64,000 nucleotides of DNA from Polynucleobacter sp. MWH-UH2A (GTDB lineage Bacteria > Pseudomonadota > Gammaproteobacteria > Burkholderiales > Burkholderiaceae). The first letter of the stretch is position 1. Each line of letters starts with the position of its first letter. The notes under the pieces are model-generated. The model made no database searches. It was not told the DNA's origin and worked only from the letters and a program-made list of their open reading frames with translations. A program made the position numbers and the translations under genes. The stretch covers positions 806,001-870,000 of the forward strand of contig NZ_CP061321.1 in assembly GCF_018687195.1 (NCBI RefSeq). The letters are read 5' to 3'. This document shows, in pieces, positions 28,430-36,679 of the stretch.

Positions 28430-28873
28430 ATGAGTAAGAGGGGCGTTCTAGCGATCTTATTGCTAGGCGCCCTTAGTTTTTCTGGAGTATTTGCGCAAGA
28501 GATCGTTGCGGGTCAGATTGAAAAGCCTCTGACTACTACGCCTGGTGATGCGCTACATGGTCGCGCGATTGTTTTAAGTCGTCAAACGGGGCTATGTATT
28601 CTTTGTCATAGTGGGCCATTCCCGGAAGAGCGTTTTCAGGGCAATTTAGCTCCTGATCTAGCAAGTAGCGTTGCTTCTTTGACGGCTCCTCAGCTGCGTG
28701 CCAGAATTGTTAACGCTAGTTATTTCAATCCTAATACCATCATGCCTTCGTATTACCGTACAGATCATTTAAATCGCGTGGCAAATAAGTTTGCAGATCA
28801 AACCATTTTGAATGCACAAGAGATTGAGGATGTGGTCGCATTTTTATTAGCTTTGCAACAAGCCAAGCAATAA
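28430..28873 (+). CDS. soxX: Sulfur-oxidation c-type cytochrome SoxX
   Basis: 147 residues. A signal peptide ends at about FAQ (residue 23). One haem-binding motif CILCH (56-60) is followed by a likely axial Met105 in IMPSYY, the SoxX pattern. SoxX is the electron-accepting half of SoxXA, which couples thiosulfate to the cysteine of SoxY. It lies 18 bases after the iorB-like gene, so it is very probably in the same transcript. That neighbour is unusual for soxX. Confidence 0.88.
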   Translation: MSKRGVLAILLLGALSFSGVFAQEIVAGQIEKPLTTTPGDALHGRAIVLSRQTGLCILCHSGPFPEERFQGNLAPDLASSVASLTAPQLRARIVNASYFNPNTIMPSYYRTDHLNRVANKFADQTILNAQEIEDVVAFLLALQQAKQ

Positions 28874-28919
28874 AGAATTAATAAAGAATAATCAGTAAAT
28901 ACAGAATATCTATCGAATT

Positions 28920-29390
28920 ATGAAGATGCAATTAAGTCGTCGACAGTGGTTAAAGAAAATTCAAAGTATTGGCATTTTGGCTTTGGGAGCTTGGTTTAGT
29001 CCTTTAACGGTGTTAGCTAAAAAAGAGGATGCAAGTAAAGTCATTCAAGAAATTACTGGCGGTAAACCCATCATCGATGGCAAAGTGAAGTTGGTAATTC
29101 CGCCGCTTGTGGAAAATGGAAATCTGGTTGTTCTTAAGGTCAGTGTCGACAGCCCTATGACTGCCAATAACTACGTTAAATCCATCCATGTCATAGCAGA
29201 AGGTAATCCCTTGCCCAATATTTTCACGGTGTATTTAACGCCGCGTTCAGGGACCGCCAATATCACCACGCGTGTGCGTTTGGCAGACAGTCAAACGGTA
29301 TGGGCAATTGCTCAAATGAGCGATGGTAATTTTTATCAAGGCAGTGCCGAGACTTTGGTGACGCTTTCTGCCTGTACAGAGCTGGTCTAG
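28920..29390 (+). CDS. soxY: SoxY sulfur carrier with a non-canonical C-terminus
   Basis: 156 residues. It has a Tat signal (SRRQWLKKI) and the SoxY core: GGKPIIDGKVKL, PPLVENGNLV, VSVDSPM and TRVRLADSQTVWAIAQMSDG. In SoxY the C-terminus is normally GGCGG, and the cysteine carries sulfur intermediates on a flexible arm. Here the same region reads VTLSACTELV. The cysteine is kept (Cys152), but the glycines on both sides are gone and it lies four residues from the end. The arm would be stiffer, so either the chemistry has changed or the partners differ. It follows soxX by 46 AT-rich bases and precedes soxZ by 12. Confidence 0.83.
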   Translation: MKMQLSRRQWLKKIQSIGILALGAWFSPLTVLAKKEDASKVIQEITGGKPIIDGKVKLVIPPLVENGNLVVLKVSVDSPMTANNYVKSIHVIAEGNPLPNIFTVYLTPRSGTANITTRVRLADSQTVWAIAQMSDGNFYQGSAETLVTLSACTELV

Positions 29391-29402
29391 AAGGTTAAAA
29401 CT

Positions 29403-29732
29403 ATGAGCAAAACATCACGCACTTCTATTACGATGCCGGCAACTGCAAAGCAGGGTTCGATTGTGGAGATACGGGCCATTGCACAGCACGATATGGAGTC
29501 GGGGTTTCGTTACACCGAAGGCGGAAAATTAATTCCTCGCGACATTATTCGTGAATTTACATGCACCTACAACAATGTAGAAGTTTTTAGAGCGGATTTT
29601 TATCCTGGTACGGGAGCTAATCCCTTGATCATCTTCACCACCATTGCTACTGAAAACGGTAATTTGGAATTTAGATGGGTGGGTGATGATGGTTATGAAG
29701 CTATCAATCATGCTCATATAACAGTTACATGA
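29403..29732 (+). CDS. soxZ: Thiosulfate oxidation carrier subunit SoxZ
   Basis: 109 residues, the family length, with no signal peptide. SoxZ is the immunoglobulin-like partner of SoxY and is exported with it. The usual segments are present: KQGSIVEIRAIAQHDMESGFR, IPRDIIREFTCTYN, FYPGTGANPLIIF and FRWVGDDGYE. It overlaps soxA by four bases (ATGA), so translation is coupled. Confidence 0.92.
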   Translation: MSKTSRTSITMPATAKQGSIVEIRAIAQHDMESGFRYTEGGKLIPRDIIREFTCTYNNVEVFRADFYPGTGANPLIIFTTIATENGNLEFRWVGDDGYEAINHAHITVT

Positions 29733-30526
29733 TTGCCTCTAAGGGTTGGGTCTGCTACATCAGACTGATTGCATCAGGCTTACTGTGTTTGAGTATCACT
29801 TCAGTCTATGGTGCACCGGAAAATAGCAAGCCAAAGCCGCAGTCGAGTTACGAGCTCATGTCGGCTGAGAATAAGGCAATGCAAGATGATCCAAGCTTAA
29901 ACCCAGCGATGTTTTGGGTAGGCGATGGCGAGGCGTTATGGAACAAGCCTTCGGAGAGCAATGGAAAAGCCTGCACGAGTTGTCATGGCGATGCGAAAAA
30001 GTCGATGCGAGGTGTTGCCACTGTGTTTCCCAAAATGATGAAGGGTAAGTTGCAAACGCTAGAAGGTCAAATTAACCAATGCAGATCTCAAGCACAGGCA
30101 TTGCCCCCTCTGGCATATGAGAGTAAAGACCTCCTTGCCTTGACTGCCTATGTGGCTTACCAATCAAAGGGTTTGCCTATTGCTGTGCGTGAAACTGTCG
30201 AGAACAAAATGGCAATGCAACAAGGTCGCAAATCTTTTTACGAAAGAATGGGGCAGCTCAATCTATCTTGTGCTCAGTGTCATGAAGAGCGTGCTGGATT
30301 GAAATTGGGAGGCGCAGTGATTCCACAAGGCCATCCGAATGCTTATCCAATCTATCGTCTAGAGTGGCAAACCTTGGGTTCTTTACAGCGCCGTTTGCGC
30401 AACTGTATGAGTGGTGTCAGGGCCCAGCAGTATGAATATGGTTCGCCTGAAATGGCGCAGTTAGAACTATTTCTTGCGTGGCGTGCACGCGGGCTACCCC
30501 TAGAGTCTCCAGGGGTGAGACCCTAA
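29729..30526 (+). CDS. soxA: Di-haem c-type cytochrome SoxA
   Basis: 265 residues. A signal peptide ends near VYGA (about 29). Two haem-binding motifs are seen, CTSCH (82-86) and CAQCH (181-185). The active-site cysteine of SoxA, which becomes a persulfide, is Cys226 in RRLRNCMSGVRA. This is the di-haem form of SoxA. With SoxX it would oxidise a sulfur compound on to SoxYZ. No soxB, soxC or soxD follows; the next gene is purU on the other strand. Confidence 0.92.
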   Translation: MIASKGWVCYIRLIASGLLCLSITSVYGAPENSKPKPQSSYELMSAENKAMQDDPSLNPAMFWVGDGEALWNKPSESNGKACTSCHGDAKKSMRGVATVFPKMMKGKLQTLEGQINQCRSQAQALPPLAYESKDLLALTAYVAYQSKGLPIAVRETVENKMAMQQGRKSFYERMGQLNLSCAQCHEERAGLKLGGAVIPQGHPNAYPIYRLEWQTLGSLQRRLRNCMSGVRAQQYEYGSPEMAQLELFLAWRARGLPLESPGVRP

Positions 30527-30534
30527 CAAAGCGT

Positions 30535-31389
30535 TTAGTCTGAGAAAACGACTGAGGTTGCGCCGTTAATTAAGACGCGATCATGCAGGTAATAACGTAG
30601 AGCGCGTGAAAGCACTGTACGTTCTAGATCTCGACCCTTACGCACGAGGTCTTCTGGTGTATCGCCATGGGTGACTCGTGTAACGTCCTGCTCAATGATA
30701 GGGCCTTCATCTAAATCACTCGTAACAAAGTGTGCGGTAGCGCCAATGAGCTTAATGCCACGCGCATGCGCCTGATGATAGGGCTTTGCACCTTTAAAGC
30801 TAGGCAAGAAAGAGTGGTGCACGTTGATGCAACGTCCCGATAGCTTGGTAGATAAATCATCAGACAGAATTTGCATATAGCGTGCCAAGATCACCATATC
30901 CACCTTGGAGTCGGCAATGATGTCCAATAACTTTGCTTCTTGTGCCGGCTTGGTATCAGGCGTCACAGGTAAGTGGTAGAAGGGAATATCGGCAAAGTCG
31001 ATGCTGGCATAAACATCACGCGGGTGATTGGAAACGATGCCGCAGACAATCATCGGTAATTCACCGATGCGCCAGCGATAGAGGAGATCCACCAAGCAAT
31101 GATCTAATTTTGAAGCCATGATGAGTACGCGCTTGAGGTCTTTGACTGCGCGTAAATTCCAGGTCAGTTCAAAACGTTTAGCAATTTCTGTGAAACCAGA
31201 TCGTAGAGTATTGCCATCAGTTGGGCAGCTAAAGCTAACGCGCATGAAAAAACGTTTTGACGCTTTGTCATCAAACTGTTGTGCTTCCTCAATATCGCCA
31301 CCTGCTTGGAAGATATAAGTGGAAACAGCGGCCACAATTCCAGGCTTATTCGGGCAAGTTAGGGTGAGGTAATAGTTTTCAGTAGTCAT
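30535..31389 (-). CDS. purU: Formyltetrahydrofolate deformylase
   Basis: 284 residues. An ACT domain (about 5-85) starts TCPNKPGIVAAVSTYIFQAGG. The hydrolase domain has the formyltransferase-like fold with INVHHSFLPSFKGAKPYHQA and GATAHFVTSDLDEGPIIEQD. PurU releases formate from 10-formyl-tetrahydrofolate, balancing one-carbon units. The formate made could feed the formate dehydrogenase encoded further along. It is convergent with soxA, with eight bases between the genes. Confidence 0.95.
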   Translation of the reverse strand: MTTENYYLTLTCPNKPGIVAAVSTYIFQAGGDIEEAQQFDDKASKRFFMRVSFSCPTDGNTLRSGFTEIAKRFELTWNLRAVKDLKRVLIMASKLDHCLVDLLYRWRIGELPMIVCGIVSNHPRDVYASIDFADIPFYHLPVTPDTKPAQEAKLLDIIADSKVDMVILARYMQILSDDLSTKLSGRCINVHHSFLPSFKGAKPYHQAHARGIKLIGATAHFVTSDLDEGPIIEQDVTRVTHGDTPEDLVRKGRDLERTVLSRALRYYLHDRVLINGATSVVFSD

Positions 31390-31474
31390 CTTTAGAGCTT
31401 GTGTGGATATGGGTGCTGCTGGTAAACCCTGATTTTAGCCCTTTAGCCATCATCAATCGCCAAATTCTATTGAA

Positions 31475-31846
31475 TTAAGGTTTGGCAGGGTCTTTTGGTA
31501 GATCAGCCGGCCCTGAAAGCGGTGCGCTTTTGTCGATGACTTTGGGTACAGGAATATCCTCGCAGATAGGCTTTGGGCCCACAATATTCGTGAAGCTACA
31601 TTCTTTTTTGGTGGCCGCTGACGCCGCATGCTCCAAAGGTGACTTACCAGTTGTGACTGTGGAAGCTACGCTAGTTGCTGTCACTGGGTTAGCTACAGCA
31701 ACTGCCGCAACGCTAGTGCCAGCTGAGCTAGCGGCAGCTGTGCTACTGGCACCGATTGCTGCAAGTGGAGCAGCACAACCTTGTAGATAGATTGTACTGA
31801 CTAAAGAAGTCGAAAGCGAAAGCGAGGCAACCCAAAATGCCCGCAT
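31475..31846 (-). CDS. Small Ala/Ser-rich putative lipoprotein
   Basis: 123 residues of unknown function. The N-terminus is a lipoprotein signal with lipobox LQGC (Cys24). After it comes a long Ala, Ser, Val and Thr stretch (25-75) and a Pro/Lys/Asp-rich tail with two cysteines. The sequence is low in complexity, so homology would be hard to find. It lies 14 bases after the surface-adhesin-E-like gene on the same strand and may be co-transcribed with it. Confidence 0.65.
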   Translation of the reverse strand: MRAFWVASLSLSTSLVSTIYLQGCAAPLAAIGASSTAAASSAGTSVAAVAVANPVTATSVASTVTTGKSPLEHAASAATKKECSFTNIVGPKPICEDIPVPKVIDKSAPLSGPADLPKDPAKP

Positions 31847-31860
31847 AGATTAAGTCGGAC

Positions 31861-32274
31861 TTACTTCGCTACTTTGCAGACAGAATTAAATACGCCAGCC
31901 GTCCAACTTTCGCTCACTACAGGCTCATACTTGCTGTCTGGGGTATTGCTTTCTGAAACAACCTTACCAGCCCCTTTGTTTTCTGAAAATTCTTTATAAG
32001 CAATTGGGCGGTAGCTTACTGATGGGCAGTCGTATTCATTTAAGCCAATAATGGAGTTAACAGGCTCTTTATTGGTTGGATTAGTTCCTGGTTTCTTAAA
32101 ATCGAGCATCGAAACGATTTGGGTTTTCTCACCCTGTGTTTGAACGGTATCTAGATCGACATACACTGTCATCACGGCATTGGAGCCCAGTTCTTTCCAA
32201 GCGGCATTAGCAGTGCCATGGGTAGCAACAAAAAGTGCTGATGCAGTAAGTGTGCCAAGAAGAATCTTTTTCAT
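31861..32274 (-). CDS. Surface-adhesin E-like exported protein
   Basis: 137 residues with a clear signal peptide (about 1-24, ending ANA). The mature part has the pattern WKELGSNAVMTVYVDLDTVQ followed by VSMLDFKKP and two cysteines that may form a disulfide. This resembles small periplasmic proteins annotated as surface-adhesin protein E in betaproteobacteria. That name comes from a Haemophilus adhesin and need not reflect function here. It precedes a small lipoprotein gene by 14 bases. Confidence 0.68.
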   Translation of the reverse strand: MKKILLGTLTASALFVATHGTANAAWKELGSNAVMTVYVDLDTVQTQGEKTQIVSMLDFKKPGTNPTNKEPVNSIIGLNEYDCPSVSYRPIAYKEFSENKGAGKVVSESNTPDSKYEPVVSESWTAGVFNSVCKVAK

Positions 32275-32360
32275 TGATTTACCTTAAAAATGAGCTATGT
32301 CACAAGCGATGTTGTCTAGATGACATTTTATACGGCAACAGTATCTTTGCCATATACGAT

Positions 32361-34820
32361 TTATTTATTACTTAACTCCAGAGTGCGGGCAGTCTTTTCA
32401 GGCTTCATTTGTAAGGGGAGGTACTCATTTTTTGCCCATAGTGAACTCATATTGCGGTACCAAGGACTTTGAACCCAACCCGATTGCCCAGCTTGATAAA
32501 TAAAGAGGGATTTTTCAAGGTCTGATAAGTCATAAATAGTGCGCAGACTTGGGGCTTGTAAGGTTTCATAAGGATTGCTGGAGTTATTAAGCTCAAGTCG
32601 ACCTACGTTGATAGAGAAACTATCGCCCGGAAATGGGGTGGTGATATTAAAGAGTTTTCCTAAGACAGGTATTTTGCTTAGCGGGCGATGTTCTGAAATA
32701 GCAGTATGCGCTTTACCCCATGACCACGACTTTGGATCGTTGCCATATTGATCGCTTAAATATTCCAACGCACGATCAAAAGCAATATTAGAAGATTCGG
32801 CACATGTTTCAACGGTAGGTGTTTTGGGAATATCGCACCAAGGGCTATTGGGGTTTTGTAAAACTGAAATTAAAGGATAGCGAAAGTTGCGCGCACCATA
32901 GTTATCAAAAAACAGGTAACTTAATCTAGAGTAAACATTACGAGTAAGTTGATCGGCCCAAGCATTAAAAATCAGAGCGCTAGGACTATCAGCGCTCATA
33001 TTGCCATCAAAATTCTGTATCAGCTCAAGTACTTTTGTTCCCAAGGGGTGTTTGGGTTGGGAGGATTTGAATAATTCCAAAAGTGGGGTGGCGCCGAGGG
33101 AAAGTGTATCGCTCTGCATGGTTTTGACATACTGCGTATCGAAAGCATTTCTTGCCTTGATTAGCTGCACGATGCGGTCATAACGAGTGGGCACATCCCA
33201 GTCGGCAGTTAGGGGATTGGGATTATTGGCAGCGATGATTTGCTGGTTTGCGGTGGCGATCCAACCCTGCTCAGGATTATTGCTTACTGGCAATTGATCA
33301 AATGGTAGGTAGCCAGCCCAGTCGTACTGCTTGTCCCACCCTGGCGCAGGAGCGATGCCATACAGCCCTTGATGAAGAGTTCTTTTAGGGGCTACTCCTG
33401 CAGCTTGGTAGGAGATGTTTCCTTCGGTATCAGCCATGACCACGTTTTGCATTGGCGCATAATTTTTATGCAAGGCTGCTTTAAATGAATCTAGGTCTTT
33501 TGCGCGATTCATTTCAAGCAAGCCGGCTACGGATTGATTTTCGTGATCCAGTGCAGTCCATCGAAGGGCAAGTGCGTATCGATCAGTATCAATCACACGC
33601 TGCACACGTGCATACGAATCAGAAATCACAGGACCGTGCCGTGTTTCTTTCACAATAAATGTTAAGGGTGCCGCACCTTTGATATCGATGATTTCTTGAC
33701 GGACGGTAAATGGCAGCATGCCATTTGGGCCACGGTACATGCTTGGGTTATTGGGATCCAACTGTTCTAAGTAGGTATCCTGAACATCTGGATTGGTGTT
33801 GGTAAAACTCCATGCAAATTTTTCTGTTCTGCCCAACACAACCGCCGGAATGCCAGGCAATGTTCCGCCAATCACATTGAGTCCTGGGGCATCAAGATGC
33901 GCAAAATACCAAATGGCTGGCGCTGACAATCCAAGGTGTGGATCATTTGCCAATAAAGGCTTACCAGTATCGGTAAGCTTGCCACTGAAAACCCAGTTGT
34001 TAGAGCCAATGCCATCCTTGCCCCCGGGAAGATCATTGACGCTCAGTTCGGTAGAGGGTAATTTTTTGGATTTAGGGTTCTCGCCTTTGGGGTTTGTATT
34101 AAATACGTTGAGATCGTGGTACATCTTGGCGAAATCCATATTACTTACGAGCTCGCCTTGACTATAGGGCTGAATTACTTCCCACACTTGTTTAGTACTC
34201 AGGTATTGTGATAGCTCAAGGCGCTGCAATTCTTTTTGCCAGTTACCACCGAGGTCATAGGCCATCATCAACATCCAAGCAACGCTATCGGTAGGTGACC
34301 AGTGACCTGGTTTAGAGCCAGTTAAAAAATACTCTACTGGCAGCGCCCATCCTAAGCTGGCATTACCAGTATTGACGCCATCAGCATATGCTTGGAGCAA
34401 TCTCTTTGTGGCAATTGGATATTTATCGAATTGCTTTTCTGCTGCCCGTTTTACACCTAGAGTTCTGATGAAGCGATCAATACTGACCGTGTCTTGGCCG
34501 AGGATTTCAGATAGTCGTCCGCTAGCGATGCGGCGATTCATTTCTAATTGCCAAGAGCGTTCAGTCGCATGAATGTAGCCTAATGCAAATAGCGCATCAG
34601 TTTGGCTATTGGCTTTGATATGGGGAATGCCGACTTCATCAAAAGAAATGACAACGCTATCTCCCAGGCCTTTAATGGTTCTTTTGCCTGATGGGCTGGA
34701 TTGTGCCGAGTAGAGGTAGAAGAGCACAATGGCCAAAATTGCTAATGCAAGAACCCCAGCAACCAAGCGAAGCGGTCGCAAGAGTTTGTAAAAGCTGGCT
34801 ATCTTGCCCTGAGATTTCAT
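32361..34820 (-). CDS. Penicillin acylase family (N-terminal nucleophile) hydrolase
   Basis: 819 residues. An N-terminal membrane anchor (about 18-38) precedes the alpha part with FDEVGIPHIKANSQTDALFALGY. The self-cleavage site is before Ser273 in GIGSNNWVFSG, which becomes the N-terminal nucleophile of the beta part. LANDPHLGL and the ATANQQI region match the family. Members cut amide bonds in acyl-homoserine lactones, penicillins or other N-acyl compounds. Here the substrate is unknown, and quorum signal degradation is only one possibility. It probably acts in the periplasm. Confidence 0.9.
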   Translation of the reverse strand: MKSQGKIASFYKLLRPLRLVAGVLALAILAIVLFYLYSAQSSPSGKRTIKGLGDSVVISFDEVGIPHIKANSQTDALFALGYIHATERSWQLEMNRRIASGRLSEILGQDTVSIDRFIRTLGVKRAAEKQFDKYPIATKRLLQAYADGVNTGNASLGWALPVEYFLTGSKPGHWSPTDSVAWMLMMAYDLGGNWQKELQRLELSQYLSTKQVWEVIQPYSQGELVSNMDFAKMYHDLNVFNTNPKGENPKSKKLPSTELSVNDLPGGKDGIGSNNWVFSGKLTDTGKPLLANDPHLGLSAPAIWYFAHLDAPGLNVIGGTLPGIPAVVLGRTEKFAWSFTNTNPDVQDTYLEQLDPNNPSMYRGPNGMLPFTVRQEIIDIKGAAPLTFIVKETRHGPVISDSYARVQRVIDTDRYALALRWTALDHENQSVAGLLEMNRAKDLDSFKAALHKNYAPMQNVVMADTEGNISYQAAGVAPKRTLHQGLYGIAPAPGWDKQYDWAGYLPFDQLPVSNNPEQGWIATANQQIIAANNPNPLTADWDVPTRYDRIVQLIKARNAFDTQYVKTMQSDTLSLGATPLLELFKSSQPKHPLGTKVLELIQNFDGNMSADSPSALIFNAWADQLTRNVYSRLSYLFFDNYGARNFRYPLISVLQNPNSPWCDIPKTPTVETCAESSNIAFDRALEYLSDQYGNDPKSWSWGKAHTAISEHRPLSKIPVLGKLFNITTPFPGDSFSINVGRLELNNSSNPYETLQAPSLRTIYDLSDLEKSLFIYQAGQSGWVQSPWYRNMSSLWAKNEYLPLQMKPEKTARTLELSNK

Positions 34821-34955
34821 ATAAATATTTTAATGTTTTTGGGCGTCATGCCAGTAGGTCTTTAGTGCTATGGGGCGCCTAGGGCAGTTTCTGGCGCACA
34901 TGCTAAAATTCAGGCTGTCTTGATTTACATAGCGCGGCAGTAATTGCTTGTGCGA

Positions 34956-35043
34956 GCCCGGGTGGTGAAATCGGTAGACACACAGGATTTAAAATCCTGC
35001 GACCTAAACAGTCGTGCCGGTTCGATTCCGGCCCCGGGCACCA
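34956..35043 (+). tRNA. tRNA-Leu (anticodon UAA)
   Basis: The acceptor GCCCGGG pairs with CCCGGGC. The anticodon stem CAGGA/TCCTG encloses TTTAAAA with TAA as anticodon. A long variable arm (GCGACCTAAACAGTCGT) marks it as class II, and the T arm is CCGGTTCGATTCCGG. CCA is encoded (35041-35043). A TAAAAT (34904-34909) upstream is a possible -10 box, but it is too far away to be sure. Confidence 0.96.
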
Positions 35044-35070
35044 AATCCAAATTCCTTGTATTCATCCCTT

Positions 35071-35544
35071 ATGAATTTGTCCAAAATCCTCGTCTGTCTT
35101 TGCTTGTATGCAATCTCGCTATCTGCATGGTCGATTGATGTGATGGAGTTTCGTTGCACAAGAAAAGAAAAGGATTACACGGAGGAGTACGACATGAAAA
35201 TTACCTTGGCGTCTGGTAACCAGAAGGCCAAGGTATATCTAGATGATCGAGATTTAGATCAGTCTGATGAATTCGGTAAGCAAATAGTTAAGAGCGTGAC
35301 TATGGCTCGTCCCAATATTGTGATTTTGATTGAAGCAAGTTTTGCACCAGAAAAGGTGATGGATGTTGCTTATCCAGCAGGAACAGTTTCAACACAAATG
35401 ACGCTAGACCCAATCACAGGGAAGCTGAAAAAAGTAGAAAAAATTCAAGGCGGCATTTTGGGCGCCACGATTGGCAATGGCACGCAAGTTACTGAAGAGA
35501 GTTGCGCGCTAGCGAAGATGCCTTACCGAGTTACTGGCAAATAA
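35071..35544 (+). CDS. Exported protein of unknown function
   Basis: 157 residues from the ATG at 35071; a longer frame would run back into tRNA-Leu. A signal peptide (about 1-21) is followed by a beta-rich mature part, with one cysteine near its start (FRCTRKEKDY) and one near its end (ESCALAKM). I do not recognise a family. It begins 27 bases after tRNA-Leu and may be read through from it. It converges on exbD. Confidence 0.7.
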   Translation: MNLSKILVCLCLYAISLSAWSIDVMEFRCTRKEKDYTEEYDMKITLASGNQKAKVYLDDRDLDQSDEFGKQIVKSVTMARPNIVILIEASFAPEKVMDVAYPAGTVSTQMTLDPITGKLKKVEKIQGGILGATIGNGTQVTEESCALAKMPYRVTGK

Positions 35545-35565
35545 GCTGCAGACTGCTTTAGACCG

Positions 35566-35979
35566 CTAGTTAGGTTCTGTAACAAATCCTAGTTTGGTCA
35601 AGCCTGCGCGACGCGATGCAGCCAGCACTTGGGCTACATATTCATACTTTACGGCTTTGTCGGCACGTAAATTAATCTCTGGTTGCGGGTCTTTTTGGGC
35701 GGCTTTCTCTGCATAGCCATCAAAGGTCTTGAGGTCGATTTGAGTGCTATTCCAAAAAATTTGACCTTTGGCGTCAATGGTCAATTGCACTGACTCGGGC
35801 TTCACTTCATTGCGTACGCTATTGGCTTTGGGTAACTCAACCTTAACCGCTTGTTGAATAACGGGGAGGGTGATGATGAAGATGATGAGCAATACCAGCA
35901 TGACGTCCACCATCGGTGTCATGTTGATTTCCGCCATGATGGCGTCTTCGTTTTGATCGTCTTGCAGATGAAACGACAT
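35566..35979 (-). CDS. exbD: ExbD/TolR-family biopolymer transport protein
   Basis: 137 residues. One membrane segment (about 22-42, PMVDVMLVLLIIFIITLPV) carries the proton-path Asp of the family, and a periplasmic domain follows (RADKAVKYEYVAQVLAASRRAGL). It forms the inner-membrane motor with ExbB that energises TonB. It lies 2 bases after exbB and is the last gene of murI-tonB-exbB-exbD. Confidence 0.92.
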   Translation of the reverse strand: MSFHLQDDQNEDAIMAEINMTPMVDVMLVLLIIFIITLPVIQQAVKVELPKANSVRNEVKPESVQLTIDAKGQIFWNSTQIDLKTFDGYAEKAAQKDPQPEINLRADKAVKYEYVAQVLAASRRAGLTKLGFVTEPN

Positions 35980-35981
35980 AC

Positions 35982-36674
35982 TTATTCTCCGGAATTCACG
36001 CGCGCACCGGTTACAAAATAAGCCAGTAGATCATTGCCAAAGCGATTGAGTTCTGCAACAAACAATTTATTTGCGCGGTTGATGGCATTAAATCCCAATA
36101 CCGCTGGAATCGCCACAGCAAGACCTAATGCAGTCATGATCAAAGCCTCACCAATCGGACCTGCTACTTGATCAATCTGGGCGCTTCCTGAGCTGCTGAT
36201 AGAGATTAGAGCGTGATAGATGCCCCATACGGTGCCAAAAAGGCCAATAAACGGAGCGGTTGCACCCGTAGAGCCCAGAAAGGTGAGTCCTTTTTGCAGG
36301 CTGGCAGCGACGCCATCAATACTGTTTTTAACGCTTCTTGCCATCCACTCGGAATAGTTCAAGGTTTGTAGTAATTCACGATGGTTGCTTGATTGACCTT
36401 GATGGTGAACAGAGGCGCCACTCGCTGATTTGGCAATTTGATAGTAGGGGTTGGCAGCAGGACTGCTAAAGGACTGTAAGCCTTGCTCAAATGAGTTCGC
36501 ATGCCAAAATTGATCCACTTCTGGTTTGAGTTTGCGAAGGTTGCGCAGTTCCCAAAGGCGAGTAAGCAAAATAACCCAGGTGATGATTGAGCATGCCAAC
36601 AGAGCAATCGCCACAAAGCGGGTAATGCCGTCGCCTTCAAGCCAAAGATTTGCAATTCCAAATGGTGTATTCAT
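35982..36674 (-). CDS. exbB: ExbB/TolQ/MotA-family proton channel protein
   Basis: 230 residues with three membrane segments: near the N-terminus (about 15-38), in the middle (about 133-155) and further on (about 175-200). GLTFLGSTGATAPFIGLFGTVWGIYHAL is the family core and ends with the conserved Thr-Val-Trp-Gly-Ile pattern. With ExbD it uses the proton gradient to drive TonB. It lies 5 bases after tonB. Confidence 0.92.
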   Translation of the reverse strand: MNTPFGIANLWLEGDGITRFVAIALLACSIITWVILLTRLWELRNLRKLKPEVDQFWHANSFEQGLQSFSSPAANPYYQIAKSASGASVHHQGQSSNHRELLQTLNYSEWMARSVKNSIDGVAASLQKGLTFLGSTGATAPFIGLFGTVWGIYHALISISSSGSAQIDQVAGPIGEALIMTALGLAVAIPAVLGFNAINRANKLFVAELNRFGNDLLAYFVTGARVNSGE

Positions 36675-36679
36675 AGCGC

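Noticed and set aside
30496..30516. ACCCCT/AGGGGT inverted repeat at the end of soxA as a terminator
   Set aside because: It lies inside the soxA coding end, has a 9-base loop and no T tract follows.
35014..35070. Longer start for the exported unknown protein after tRNA-Leu
   Set aside because: It would begin inside the tRNA, and the signal peptide starts at 35071.
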